A stretch of 64,000 bases of DNA from Parvibaculum indicum (GCF_011762095.1 NZ_JAASQO010000002.1:124001-188000); one strand, 5' to 3'. Positions 49,328-58,460 are shown, counted from the first letter of the stretch. Translations and numbers: made by a program. The notes: generated by a model not told the origin, from the letters alone.

Positions 49328-49975
49328 TCAGCCCCCGGGCTTCGCCTCGATCGCGAAATCCTCGCCTTCCATACGCGCCTCGATATCGAGGCCAAGCGAA
49401 CGGGCCACCGCCCCGGTGAAATAGGGCTGCGCGGCGCGGGCGTCGAGAAAGCGCTCCGTGTCGGGACCGTGCAGGAAACGGGAGGTCTCGTCGGGGATGC
49501 GGGCCGTCTTCCCGCTCGAGCGCACCAGAATGGTCGGCGCCGAAATCTCGCCTTCGACCTTCACGACCACCTCGCCCCCGCGCGGTACCGCGGCCATGCC
49601 GATCAGCACCATGTTGAGCAACAGCTTCACATAGTCCTTGCCCATATTGGCCGCCGGCGCTTCCCACGCGATCCTGACGCGTTCGCCGGCCGTCATCGCC
49701 TCGATCACGGCGCGCGCATCGGCCAGATCGATCTCGGCGCCAGCGGAACCCGCCGCCCCGAAAGCCAGACGCGCGAATTGCAGCTTGGCGGAAGCCTGCG
49801 CGGCGCTGTCGGTGATGAGCTTGATCGCGTGGTCGCGCATCTCCTCATCATCGTCCTCGGCCAGGACTTCGAGCCCGTTGACGATGGCCCCTACCGGGCT
49901 GATGACGTCATGACAAACCCGGCTGCACATCAGCGCTGCCAGTTCCAGCGCCGGCACTTCGGTCATTTCACTCAT
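49328..49975 (-). CDS. chpT: Histidine phosphotransferase ChpT
   Basis: A 215-residue protein with the phosphoacceptor His22 in SRVCHDVISPVGAIVNGLEV and the degenerate kinase-like C-terminal fold (GKDYVKLLLNMVLIGMAAVP, GPDTERFLDARAAQPYFTGA). ChpT passes phosphate from CckA to CtrA and CpdR. Its place next to ctrA supports this function. Confidence 0.93.
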   Translation of the reverse strand: MSEMTEVPALELAALMCSRVCHDVISPVGAIVNGLEVLAEDDDEEMRDHAIKLITDSAAQASAKLQFARLAFGAAGSAGAEIDLADARAVIEAMTAGERVRIAWEAPAANMGKDYVKLLLNMVLIGMAAVPRGGEVVVKVEGEISAPTILVRSSGKTARIPDETSRFLHGPDTERFLDARAAQPYFTGAVARSLGLDIEARMEGEDFAIEAKPGG

Positions 49976-50232
49976 TTTGCCCCGCGAGAAGTGTGGAATA
50001 CCCGTTTAGCCCCGAACCGTTTTTCAGGACGCATTCGCCTGCATGAAAAACGGTTCCGTCTCATCGATGTCGAGCCGGATCGGCTCCAAGCCTTCAAAAC
50101 CTGATAGCATCGCCACGCATACAAAACCAGCCCGACGCCCTTTCGTTTCGCGGAGCTATCATCGCTTGACCCTGCATCGGTCCGGTGCTGTTCTCCGGCA
50201 TCTTCGAACAGCCAGCCGGAGGATTCCGCTTC

Positions 50233-51060
50233 GTGACCGCGTCCAGCCCTGCTCCCGCAACAGACCGAGGAACCCTCGCTCTGGAATTGCGTCGTATCGC
50301 CCTGATCGCGGGCGCCGCCATCATGCGCCACTACGCCACCGACTTCGAGGTGAAGCAGAAGGACGACAACAGTCCGGTCACAGCCGCCGATCAGGAGGCG
50401 GAGGATATCATCCTGCACGAGCTGGCGAAGATCGTGCCCGAGATTCCGGTCGTGTCGGAAGAAAAGGCCGCGGCCGGCCACATCCCGGAATTTTCCCACC
50501 GCTTCTTCCTGGTGGACCCGCTGGACGGCACCAAGGAATTCGTGAACAAGAACGGCGAATTCACGGTCAATATAGCGCTCATCGAGGATCGCGTACCGGT
50601 CGCGGGCGTCGTCTATGCGCCCGCCAAGAACAGGCTTTTTCTCGGCTATGGCCCCGGCCAGGCCTATGAGCAGGAACTCGCCCCCCATACGGAAGGGCTG
50701 ATCGAGGGCGCCGCCGATCCCAGGCGCATTTCGGTGCGACGCCCCTCCGAAGAAGGCATGATCGTCGTCGCCAGCCGCACCCATCGCGACCAGAAGACGG
50801 ACGAATATCTGAGCCTCTACAAGGTAAAGGAATTTCTGGCGGCCGGCTCGTCCCTGAAATTCTGCCTGGTGGCGGCAGGCGAGGCCGATATCTATCCCCG
50901 TCACGGCCGGACCATGGAATGGGACACGGCGGCCGGCCATGCGGTGCTGGCAGCCGCGGGCGGCTCCGTCACCCAGCTCGACGGCACCCCCCTTCTCTAT
51001 GGCAAGACCGAACGCGGCCTCGACAATCCCTTTTTCGTCGCCAGAGGCGCCCAGGCCTGA
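50233..51060 (+). CDS. cysQ: 3'(2'),5'-bisphosphate nucleotidase CysQ
   Basis: A 275-residue inositol-monophosphatase-fold enzyme. Metal-binding motifs are PVVSEEK, VDPLDGTKEFVNKNGEFTVN and WDTAAGHAVL. It removes 3'-phosphate from PAP(S) in sulfur metabolism. I prefer GTG 50233, preceded by GGAGG; ATG 50185 would add 16 residues without family support. A strong terminator follows. Confidence 0.92.
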   Translation: MTASSPAPATDRGTLALELRRIALIAGAAIMRHYATDFEVKQKDDNSPVTAADQEAEDIILHELAKIVPEIPVVSEEKAAAGHIPEFSHRFFLVDPLDGTKEFVNKNGEFTVNIALIEDRVPVAGVVYAPAKNRLFLGYGPGQAYEQELAPHTEGLIEGAADPRRISVRRPSEEGMIVVASRTHRDQKTDEYLSLYKVKEFLAAGSSLKFCLVAAGEADIYPRHGRTMEWDTAAGHAVLAAAGGSVTQLDGTPLLYGKTERGLDNPFFVARGAQA

Positions 51061-51085
51061 CCGCTGCCCTATACTCACGAAATCA

Positions 51086-51119
51086 GGGCCCGCCTCGTTT
51101 TCCGAGGCGGGCCCTTTTC
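51086..51119 (+). terminator. Terminator after cysQ
   Basis: GGGCCCGCCTCG, loop TTTTC, CGAGGCGGGCCC, then TTTTC: a perfect 12-bp stem with a T run. Confidence 0.93.
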
Positions 51120-51559
51120 GTCCGGAGCGGTGCTGTCGAGGCTGCCCCAATTCGACGGAAAGATTGCGGCCGGCGCGAGCCCGGAACTGGCCCCCCGACC
51201 GCCGGAGGCTCGCGCCGGCCCCGCCAGGCCAGTACGCAATACAGAAGGGCCCAGGCGGGAAACCGTTGCCCTTGGTAGAGCAACGCGCGTGCCAATGATT
51301 ATTTGTGCCGTTATGAAACGCACATGGCGCCGCCCCGAACTGGCCGAAATTCCGTAATTGCCTTGAAAAAGACCAGCTTTCTTCACCTCGCGACCATTTG
51401 GCCCGGCTACCCACTATCCTCGACATCAGGCGCAGAAAGCCGACGCTCCGTCGCGCCGACTTTGTAAAACCTGCGTTAGAGTGCCTGAAAGAGACAGTGA
51501 TTCCCGAGCGGGAACCGCCCTGGTTCGCCGGACGTCTTTAGAAAATGGGAGAAATCCGA
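51120..51559. other. Gap before eipA with structured segment
   Basis: No gene is seen. A perfect 14-bp stem (GGCCGGCGCGAGCC at 51168-51181 with GGCTCGCGCCGGCC at 51207-51220, 25-base loop) and a second stem (CGTTGC/GCAACG at 51264-51285) lie in the first half. The second half holds the eipA upstream region. The first half could encode a structured small RNA; no known family was recognised. Confidence 0.4.
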
Positions 51560-52210
51560 ATGGCCATCACGACACGTTCCCCCGAGACCTCGCACAAGGT
51601 TCGCACCTTGTTGAAGGGTGTCTGCATGGCGGGACTGGTTGCAGCCGCCTCCACGACCGTCTCATTGCCGGCCATGGCCGGACCGAACGACGCCAATCAG
51701 GCCCCGAAGGTCGAGAGCAAATCTCAAAAGACCTATAGCGAGCAGGAAGTCGTTGACGCGGCAGGCGATTTCTTCGGCGGCGTATCGGAAGGTCTGGCCA
51801 AGGCCGTGCACCGGGTGTTCGAGCAATATGGCCAGCCCAATGCCTTCATCAAGGGCGAGGAAGCCAGCGGCGCCTTCGTCATCGGCCTGCGCTACGGCCA
51901 GGGCGATCTCGTGATGAAGCAGGGCGGTCGGTCCAAGGTCTATTGGCAGGGACCGAGCGCGGGCTGGGATTTCGGCGGCGACGCGGTGAAGGTATTCACC
52001 CTCGTCTATGACCTACCGAATACCGACGCAATCTATCAGCGCTTCCCCGGCGTGGAAGGCAGCGCCTATCTCGTGGGCGGTGTCGGCGTGAACTACCAGC
52101 AGCGGGGCGACATCGTGCTGGCGCCCATGCGCTCGGGCATCGGGATCCGGCTGGGCGCTTCGGTGGGCTACCTGAACTACAGCCGCGAGCGCGAATGGCT
52201 GCCCTTCTGA
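51560..52210 (+). CDS. eipA: EipA/DUF1134 periplasmic protein
   Basis: A 216-residue protein with a signal peptide ending at MAGPND (about residue 40). The mature DUF1134 domain is clear: VVDAAGDFFGGVSEGLAKAV, SGAFVIGLRYGQGDLVMKQG, VYWQGPSAGWDFGGDAVKVF, GSAYLVGGVGVNYQQ. In Brucella EipA supports envelope integrity. ATG 51560 has GGAG 8 bases upstream; ATG 51545 is less likely. Confidence 0.93.
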   Translation: MAITTRSPETSHKVRTLLKGVCMAGLVAAASTTVSLPAMAGPNDANQAPKVESKSQKTYSEQEVVDAAGDFFGGVSEGLAKAVHRVFEQYGQPNAFIKGEEASGAFVIGLRYGQGDLVMKQGGRSKVYWQGPSAGWDFGGDAVKVFTLVYDLPNTDAIYQRFPGVEGSAYLVGGVGVNYQQRGDIVLAPMRSGIGIRLGASVGYLNYSREREWLPF

Positions 52211-52318
52211 CACACCCGCGATGAAACTGTCCTGTTTGGGGACACATCGACTGGAACGGACCCCTCTTTTCTGGCAGTTTGGCGCCGCTTGTCGTCCGCC
52301 TGCCGGTAAGAGGTGTCC

Positions 52319-53200
52319 ATGATCGAAAGCCTGATGCTTTTCGCGCTTGGCTTTCTGATAGCGACGCTGTTCGCCATCATCGCAAGTCAGTTCATATGGC
52401 GGCGTGCCGTCACCGTCACTACCCGCAATCTGGCCGGAATCGACCCGGCTGGAGAGGAGCATGATGCGCTGCGCGAGTTGCTGGACGACCGGAACGCCCG
52501 CCTGAGCGAGTTGAGTACCCGGCTTGAAAAGCTGGAAGCCAGTGAAGTCTCCGCGCCCAACGCGGACGAGACGGACGAACGACAGCATCGGGCGGAAGCG
52601 GAAGCCGCCGATGCGGCCAGGGAAGCGGAACGCCTGCGCACCCGCCTCTCGGAAATGGAGACGGAGCTTGCCCGCTCCCGGGCCGAGCGGCGGCAGGCGC
52701 AGGACGGCCAGCTCGCTGCCCTGAACCGGCGCATCGCGGATTTCGAGGCGGCACTGACGGAAGATGCCCACCGCCAGGAGCAATCCCGCGCCAGCCTGCG
52801 GAGCATCGGCGAAAGAGCGGCCCGCCTCGCCTACGACCTCAACAACATCATCGAGGAAATCGCCCCGCGCTCTGAAGCGCGAGAGGAACACCGGCAAGAC
52901 TCCCCGGAAAGGTCCGGGGAAAAGCCCGGGGACGGACAGCCGGACGAAACCGGCGACGAGGATGTCGCCGACACGCTGGAAGAACTGACCGACCGGGTAC
53001 AGGCCGCCTATGGCCCGGCGTCCGGGGGACCGTCCGCGGCCGCCTCCATTCCCGCCTCCGCCGGCGAGACCAAGGATGAGGGTGAGGATGACGAAGGGCT
53101 CGAAGACGAGCCCCGTGCATCCGACGAACCCGCCGGAAAACCGGGGGGTTCTCCGCTGGATGAGCGTATCCGCGCGCTTGAGGCGGGCCTGCCCCACTGA
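52319..53200 (+). CDS. Membrane-anchored coiled-coil protein, unknown
   Basis: A 293-residue protein with one N-terminal membrane span (LMLFALGFLIATLFAIIASQ) followed by a long coiled coil (residues ~45-165; LRELLDDRNARLSELSTRLE, ERLRTRLSEMETELARSRAE) and an acidic, disordered tail. AAGAGG precedes ATG 52319. The layout is like small envelope or cell-division adaptor proteins, but no family was recognised. Confidence 0.8.
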   Translation: MIESLMLFALGFLIATLFAIIASQFIWRRAVTVTTRNLAGIDPAGEEHDALRELLDDRNARLSELSTRLEKLEASEVSAPNADETDERQHRAEAEAADAAREAERLRTRLSEMETELARSRAERRQAQDGQLAALNRRIADFEAALTEDAHRQEQSRASLRSIGERAARLAYDLNNIIEEIAPRSEAREEHRQDSPERSGEKPGDGQPDETGDEDVADTLEELTDRVQAAYGPASGGPSAAASIPASAGETKDEGEDDEGLEDEPRASDEPAGKPGGSPLDERIRALEAGLPH

Positions 53201-53276
53201 TCCCGCTAAGAATCATTGCGCGGGGCACGGCCTCCTGCTCTCCTCACACGGATGAACGCCATCAGAGGGGAAAACC

Positions 53277-53684
53277 ATGGCTTTCGCCTACCCATTGACC
53301 GGACTGGTTACGATTTTCGTTCTTGTCGTGTATTTCTGGATGGCCTTGCAGGTCGGCAGGGCCCGCCAGCGTTTCGAGGTCCCCGCCCCGCATATGGAGG
53401 GCCCGGAAGAGTTTCTCCGGGTACTGCGCGTTCAGGGGAACACCACGGAAGGGCTCGCGCTCTTCCTGCCCGCGCTCTGGCTCTTCGCGCTGACCATCGG
53501 CGACCAATGGGCCGCGCTGGTCGGCCTCTTCTACCCGCTCGGCCGCATCGTCTATGCCCGCGGCTATTACAGGGAAGCGCTGAAACGCTCCACCGGCTTC
53601 ACCATCGGCATTCTTTCGACGGTGGTCCTGATCATCGGCGCACTGATCGGCCTTGCGATGACACTCGCCGGTATCGCCATATAA
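53277..53684 (+). CDS. MAPEG-family membrane protein
   Basis: A 135-residue protein with four membrane spans and the MAPEG signature LRVQGNTTEGLALFLPALW (normally RxxxNxxE) and GRIVYARGYYR. MAPEG proteins include glutathione transferases and related enzymes; the bacterial members are mostly uncharacterised. It stands alone with a terminator after it. Confidence 0.9.
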   Translation: MAFAYPLTGLVTIFVLVVYFWMALQVGRARQRFEVPAPHMEGPEEFLRVLRVQGNTTEGLALFLPALWLFALTIGDQWAALVGLFYPLGRIVYARGYYREALKRSTGFTIGILSTVVLIIGALIGLAMTLAGIAI

Positions 53685-53722
53685 AGCCAAACCCCGCCCC
53701 GAAGGCGATCGGACAACACGCC

Positions 53723-53755
53723 AAGGCGTGCCTCGAAAACCGGGGCGCGCCTTTT
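53723..53755. terminator. Terminator after MAPEG gene
   Basis: AAGGCGTGCC at 53723-53732 pairs with GGCGCGCCTT at 53744-53753 (one G-T pair), followed by TT: plausible rho-independent terminator. Confidence 0.65.
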
Positions 53756-53917
53756 GGCATTCATGTCGGATCACACGGATATATCCCCGGGAGCGTTACC
53801 CCTCGTTAACCTTGCGTAGAGCTTCCTTATCTATTCTTCCTCCGGAATCGGAAGGTCATCGGTCCCGCGGGATGCCCCCGCAACGACCGATGCCACCAAA
53901 TGCCTGCGGAAGCTTCT

Positions 53918-54697
53918 ATGCCGGGTCTGACGCGCCTCATCTTCGCCGCCTCCTGTGTCACGGGCCTCATGACCGGCCACGCGCTTGCCGGCGCATGGCC
54001 GCAGGAAGCCGGAAAGACGCAGACCATCACCACCGTCACGGTGAGCCGCGCCACCGACGAGTTCGACGACAATGGCAGCAGCCGCGGCACGTCGCGCTTC
54101 CGCAAGGAGAGCGTCGAACTCTATGGCGAGTTCGGTATCGATGACGAAACGACGCTGATCACGAAAATCGAGGTATCCAACCTCCACCCCGAGCCGCCAG
54201 CCCAGAGCGCGAGCGGCTTCGGCAATACGGAGATCGGTGTCCGGCGGGAAATCTGGCGCGACGAGGATCAGGTCTTTTCGCTGCAGGCGTCGGCCTTGCT
54301 GCCCGGCCGTTCCCTTCTGACCTCGGAAGGCACGGATGCAGAAATTCGGGCCCTTTACGGCCATACCTTTCCGCTTTTCGGCTATCCCTCCTATATCGAC
54401 GCCGAACTGGCCTATCGGCTGCGGACGAACGGCTACAAGGACGAGATCCGCCCGGATCTGACGCTGGGCGTTCACGCCAGCAGGAACTGGCTCCTGCTCC
54501 TCCAGTCGCTGAATGTCTTTTCGTCGGGCGACGGCTCCAACCTCGCCTATCAGGGACGGCAGCATAAGCTGCAGCTTTCCGCCGTCCGGCGCCTGACGGA
54601 TTCGGTCTCTTTCCAGTTCGGCGGGTTCGCGACGGTCGCGGGCAGTCGCACCCCCGCCGAACGCGCCGTCATCGCGGCGATCTGGGTCAATTTCTGA
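53918..54697 (+). CDS. Outer-membrane beta-barrel-like protein
   Basis: A 259-residue protein with a signal peptide (MPGLTRLIFAASCVTGLMTG, cleavage near HALA). The mature part alternates short hydrophobic strands with turns (ELYGEFGIDDETTLITKIEV, GVRREIWRDEDQVFSLQASA) and ends in F (AIWVNF), as outer-membrane barrels do. Substrate unknown. ATG 53918 is chosen over ATG 53900 because the signal peptide is more normal. Confidence 0.78.
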   Translation: MPGLTRLIFAASCVTGLMTGHALAGAWPQEAGKTQTITTVTVSRATDEFDDNGSSRGTSRFRKESVELYGEFGIDDETTLITKIEVSNLHPEPPAQSASGFGNTEIGVRREIWRDEDQVFSLQASALLPGRSLLTSEGTDAEIRALYGHTFPLFGYPSYIDAELAYRLRTNGYKDEIRPDLTLGVHASRNWLLLLQSLNVFSSGDGSNLAYQGRQHKLQLSAVRRLTDSVSFQFGGFATVAGSRTPAERAVIAAIWVNF

Positions 54698-54710
54698 TCG
54701 CGATTTTCAT

Positions 54711-55877
54711 TCAGTATTGAGGAGCGAGGCGGAGAAGACCGTCCGTTTCCGGCCGTTCGACCTCATGCTGCTGCGTGACGGGCGCGACGAGCCCATCCGC
54801 GCCATGCATCAAGGGCGCGCCCCAGCCCAGCACCGCGCAGAGGCACAACGCAATGATGGCTCCCTTGCGCCCCTTCGCCTGAAGTTCGGTCGATGCGATC
54901 CAGGACACCCCCGTCGCCACCAGCACAGCGGCCGGCATTCGGAAATCCACACCCCAGCCGAACAGGGCATTCGCACCGCACAGCATGACGGGAAGCGCGA
55001 GCGCAATGAACGCACCGCCCATATGACGCCTGCCCTGCCCGACGAACAGAACATATCCGAGCATGAAACCGACCAGCGGCGTCAGATAGAGCATCGGATA
55101 AAGCTGCGCCTCGAACATATCCCCGGGGGCAGCAACCAGCGAAGAAACGGGCTCCAGATAGAGCCGCAGGAACTCGACCGGGCTCGCCTCGAGGCTCGAT
55201 ACCAGACAGTAAAGACTGAACAGGACCAGAAAGGTCGGCAGGATCGAAACGAGGAAAAGCGCCGCGAACGCCCGGATGTCGCGCCGCGCCCCCGGATCCC
55301 TTAGCGGGACCAGAAAAGCAAGCACCGGAATGAAGACGGCTACCTCCGGCCGAACCAGCGCCAGCAACGGCAGAAACAGCCCGAACGTCATCTGGCTCTG
55401 CACATCCCCGTTCACGTCGAGCCTGTTGGCGGCGTAGACGAGCGTACCGAAGGCGAGCGCAAAGGGGATCGATTCATTCGCATTCACCGTCAGATAGACG
55501 ACAAGCGGCTGCAGGGCGACGAGGGCGAGCAGTAAAACAGATTCCCATACCGCCCAGCGGTCGCTCTGCATCGCCCTGAAAAGCAATCCCAGAGAAAAGG
55601 CAGCGCCAAGCGAGGAAACCATGACGAGCGAAGCCTGCAAATTCCACATGCCCGGCAGCGCATGCAGCACCGCGACGACAAAGAGGGATATCCAGGCGTG
55701 AGGCGCCACCTCCATCTGGCCCGGCCGGTCGCTCCAGAACCCCTGCAGGGATGGCACCAGATGATGCAACGTGGGCAATTGCGCGGCCGCGAAAACGAAG
55801 AAAGCCAGCGCCGGCACGATGACGATGAATGCCGTTGTCGCCTTGCGCGGCGCCGGGAGCGCCGGGTTATTTGCCAT
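54711..55877 (-). CDS. Polytopic membrane protein, possible glycan assembly partner
   Basis: A 388-residue protein with about ten membrane spans (for example FIVIVPALAFFVFAAAQL, ISLFVVAVLHALPGMW). A loop early on (SDRPGQMEVAPHAWI) and the overall shape recall membrane glycosyltransferases of the GT-C group. It overlaps the GT2 gene by 11 bases and is probably co-expressed with it in making an exopolysaccharide. ATG 55877 is preferred over 55907. Confidence 0.75.
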   Translation of the reverse strand: MANNPALPAPRKATTAFIVIVPALAFFVFAAAQLPTLHHLVPSLQGFWSDRPGQMEVAPHAWISLFVVAVLHALPGMWNLQASLVMVSSLGAAFSLGLLFRAMQSDRWAVWESVLLLALVALQPLVVYLTVNANESIPFALAFGTLVYAANRLDVNGDVQSQMTFGLFLPLLALVRPEVAVFIPVLAFLVPLRDPGARRDIRAFAALFLVSILPTFLVLFSLYCLVSSLEASPVEFLRLYLEPVSSLVAAPGDMFEAQLYPMLYLTPLVGFMLGYVLFVGQGRRHMGGAFIALALPVMLCGANALFGWGVDFRMPAAVLVATGVSWIASTELQAKGRKGAIIALCLCAVLGWGAPLMHGADGLVAPVTQQHEVERPETDGLLRLAPQY

Positions 55878-57798
55878 TCGCGACCTCCCCCAATTGCGCA
55901 AGCGCATGCTTGGTCTGGAGGCTGGTGCCGTGTTCGGTCTTTTCCCAGTAGTGCGGCATCGTAATGAGCTGCCACAGCGCCTTGTAGGCTGCGACCGAAT
56001 GCAGAACCCAATAGAAGGGCTGCAGGATGCCCTGAAGCACCAGATCGTAATAGCGTCGCTTGAGGGCGGCGATGATGCCGAAATAGACGAGGAAGAGATT
56101 GCCGACGATCAGATTGAACGCGGCAATGAAGGCGACGGGCTCGGGCAGAAAATCGCCCAGCCGGACCGAATGCGTCGTCAGGCCGATGATCGTCACCAGC
56201 CAGAAAAACGGATTGATGAGCATGACGAGCGGCGGCCCGCCCACAAAGAGCTGGAAACTCAAGAACCCCTTGGGGCCGATGGACTGCCACAGATGATAGG
56301 GATGGCGCATATGCACCAGCCATGTCTGCATATAGCCTTTCACCCATCGCGATCGCTGCTTGATCCAGCTCGGCAGAACGCCATTGGCTTCTTCATAGGT
56401 CGTCGAGTTGATCACGCCGACCGTATAGCCTTCCTGCGCGAAGCGGACGCCGAGATCGGCATCTTCCGTCACATTGTACGGATCCCAGGCCCCGACCTGA
56501 CGCAACACCGAGACGCGAAAATGATTGGAGGTCCCGCCCAGCGGAATGGGAACCTGCAACCAGTCGAGCCCGGGCAGAAGAAAATCGAACCATTGCGAAT
56601 ATTCCAGCGTGAACATCCGCGTCAGCCAATTGTCCTGGCGGTTGAAATAATTCAGCCGCGCCTGCAGGCAGGCCACGCTGTCCGCCGACCGCCGGAAAGC
56701 GATAACCGCCTTTTTCAGCTGGTCCGGCTCCGGCATGTCCTCCGCGTCGTAGATGGTGGCGAATTCGCCGCGCGCGAAGGTGAGCGCATAATTGCAGGCT
56801 TTGGGTTTCGTTTTCGGCTCGGAATGCGGCACCCGAACGATTTCGAAACTGGCCGGCATGCCGAGTTCCTTGGCGGCGGCAATCGTCTCCTCGTCATCCT
56901 CCTCGAGGATGAACTTCACATCGAGCTTGGAGGCGGGATAGTCGAGCCCCTTCAGCGAATTGACCAGCAGCGGCAACACACTCGCTTCGCGATACATCGG
57001 CACCAGCACCGTATAGACGGGCAGGTCCTGGTCGCGGATCGCGCGGACATCGCCATCCGCGATCTGCACGTCCACATTCCGGTTCGCTCCCACCCAGGTG
57101 AGCAGAAACTTGAAAAGGAATGTCACGAGATAAAAGACGGTGAGGACCGCCATCGTCCCCACGAACATATCGCCGGGGCGCACCACGCAGAGCGCCAGAT
57201 AGAGAATGCCCAGCGCGATCAGGCCGTTGCGCTGGGGAACGGTCATAGTGACCTTCGCGGAATGCTCCGGCATCCGGCTGTAAAGCGCATCGAGCGCCTG
57301 GGCGCTGTCCTCGTCCCGGAAGAGAAGCTGGGTCTGCCAGAAAATGTCATAGGGCGAGGTAACGACGAATGCATAGCCGTTGCGCCCGAAACGCATCCTC
57401 GCCCAGTCATGTTGCCGGGGCGTGACCGCCGTCGTCGCGAGAATGACGCGACCGCTTTCCCGCTGCCACGGGATGAGCCCCACGGACGCATAATCGTTCC
57501 GGTCTCCGTAGAAACACAGGCTGGGATCGACCGGGTGAACCTGCAGATTGACGAAAGGGAGACGCAGCACTTCCGCCAGCGTACGGAAATAGTCGATGGG
57601 CCGGACCATCCCCTTGCCCAGCAACACATGGCCGAGATGGGAGCCCCATCGGTCCTGCACATCCATGGCCGCCGCAAGCGTATCCGGCGTCAGCAGGCCC
57701 TTGGCCAGAAGGCGCTGTCCGACCTTGATATGCAAGGCCGACTGATCGCCCTTCGGCATCAGGGAAAGACCGGTGGATACGGGAGAGGATCTGCTCAT
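55867..57798 (-). CDS. Membrane GT2 polysaccharide synthase with GSPII_E N-domain
   Basis: A 643-residue protein. Residues ~20-165 form a GspE/PilB N-terminal-like domain (VGQRLLAKGLLTPDTLAAAM, HLGHVLLGKGMV), as found in some bacterial glucan synthases. Residues ~265-480 are a processive GT2 with VPMYREASVLP, FILEEDDEET, DAEDMPEP, TEDADLG and the QRSRW motif. Several membrane spans flank the catalytic part. It is likely to make and export a beta-glycan; the sugar is unknown. The partner gene overlaps its end. Confidence 0.92.
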   Translation of the reverse strand: MSRSSPVSTGLSLMPKGDQSALHIKVGQRLLAKGLLTPDTLAAAMDVQDRWGSHLGHVLLGKGMVRPIDYFRTLAEVLRLPFVNLQVHPVDPSLCFYGDRNDYASVGLIPWQRESGRVILATTAVTPRQHDWARMRFGRNGYAFVVTSPYDIFWQTQLLFRDEDSAQALDALYSRMPEHSAKVTMTVPQRNGLIALGILYLALCVVRPGDMFVGTMAVLTVFYLVTFLFKFLLTWVGANRNVDVQIADGDVRAIRDQDLPVYTVLVPMYREASVLPLLVNSLKGLDYPASKLDVKFILEEDDEETIAAAKELGMPASFEIVRVPHSEPKTKPKACNYALTFARGEFATIYDAEDMPEPDQLKKAVIAFRRSADSVACLQARLNYFNRQDNWLTRMFTLEYSQWFDFLLPGLDWLQVPIPLGGTSNHFRVSVLRQVGAWDPYNVTEDADLGVRFAQEGYTVGVINSTTYEEANGVLPSWIKQRSRWVKGYMQTWLVHMRHPYHLWQSIGPKGFLSFQLFVGGPPLVMLINPFFWLVTIIGLTTHSVRLGDFLPEPVAFIAAFNLIVGNLFLVYFGIIAALKRRYYDLVLQGILQPFYWVLHSVAAYKALWQLITMPHYWEKTEHGTSLQTKHALAQLGEVANGK

Positions 57799-57923
57799 TT
57801 CCAGCCCTTGACGGCGGCACGGGACAGTGGCGCACGGATAAGGGGAAATTAAGCAGGAACAGAGTTAAGAAAGCGGATACGCGGGCCACGAAACCGGCCC
57901 CGAAATGGCACCGCCGGAAAACA

Positions 57924-57950
57924 AAAACCCGCCGGAAACCGGCGGGTTTT
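57924..57950. terminator. Terminator upstream of GT2 gene
   Basis: AAAACCCGCCGG, loop AAA, CCGGCGGGTTTT: a perfect 12-bp stem with T run. On the minus strand it would end transcription of the tRNA-Glu gene before the glycosyltransferase. Confidence 0.9.
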
Positions 57951-57963
57951 GTGTGCGTCAGAC

Positions 57964-58039
57964 TGGCATCCCCTAGGGGACTCGAACCCCTGTTTCCGCC
58001 GTGAGAGGGCGGCGTCCTGGACCACTAGACGAAGGGGAC
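57964..58039 (-). tRNA. tRNA-Glu (CTC)
   Basis: A 76-base tRNA with encoded CCA: acceptor GTCCCCT/AGGGGAT (G-U at the end), D arm TCTAGTGGTCCAGGA, anticodon stem CCGCC/GGCGG with loop CTCTCAC (anticodon CTC) and T loop GTTCGAGTC. A -35/-10 pair (TTGATC, 18 bases, TATACG) lies 20-50 bases upstream. Confidence 0.96.
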
Positions 58040-58279
58040 GCGGTCCGGTACGGGCGCCTCGTATATGACGGTTTGACGTCCCGGATCAAGTGCAATCGGC
58101 TTGAAGAGCCTCCTTGCACCAAGATTTTCGCTCTGCCCGCTTCGTCAGCTAGGGCTGCACCCTAAAACAATTCCTCCGCACTGCGTCAAACCACCGCATA
58201 CAGCTCCCGGCTTGCGTAGTGATGTTCACGTACGGAGAAGATAATCTATTTATTTCCAATATGTTAAAGTGCACATATA

Positions 58280-58325
58280 ACTCATTCCACCCCGCAAAAT
58301 TATTTTGCGGCGCACAAGAATGAGT
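58280..58325. repeat. Nested inverted repeats in AT-rich region
   Basis: Outer arms ACTCATTC (58280-58287) and GAATGAGT (58318-58325) enclose a perfect palindrome, CCGCAAAAT-T-ATTTTGCGG (58292-58310). The sequence ATATAACTCA is repeated at 58275 and 58353. This could be an operator, a protein-binding site or an RNA structure just upstream of the candidate RNA promoter. Confidence 0.7.
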
Positions 58326-58363
58326 GTTGACAGATTGTCACGAGTGCGGGATATATAACTCAC

Positions 58364-58460
58364 GAAACACAGTGATCGACCTCCTCCCCGATCGTGTTTC
58401 TTGAAGCCGCCAGCGCCTCTCCTCCCTCCTCCCCGGCGCTGGCGGCTCCCTCCCTTCCCC
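58364..58460 (+). ncRNA. Candidate small RNA with anti-Shine-Dalgarno loops
   Basis: Hairpin 1 (58364-58400): GAAACAC and GATCG pair with CGATC and GTGTTTC, leaving the loop ACCTCCTCCC. Hairpin 2 (58405-58447): perfect 13-bp stem AGCCGCCAGCGCC/GGCGCTGGCGGCT with loop TCTCCTCCCTCCTCCCC; a CCCTCCCTTCCCC tail follows. TTGACA (58327) and TATATAAC (58352) lie just upstream, though with a long spacer of 19 bases. C-rich loops that pair with ribosome-binding sites are a hallmark of some alphaproteobacterial small RNAs (NfeR1/alpha-r14-like). No T-run terminator is seen, so the 3' end is open. Confidence 0.55.
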
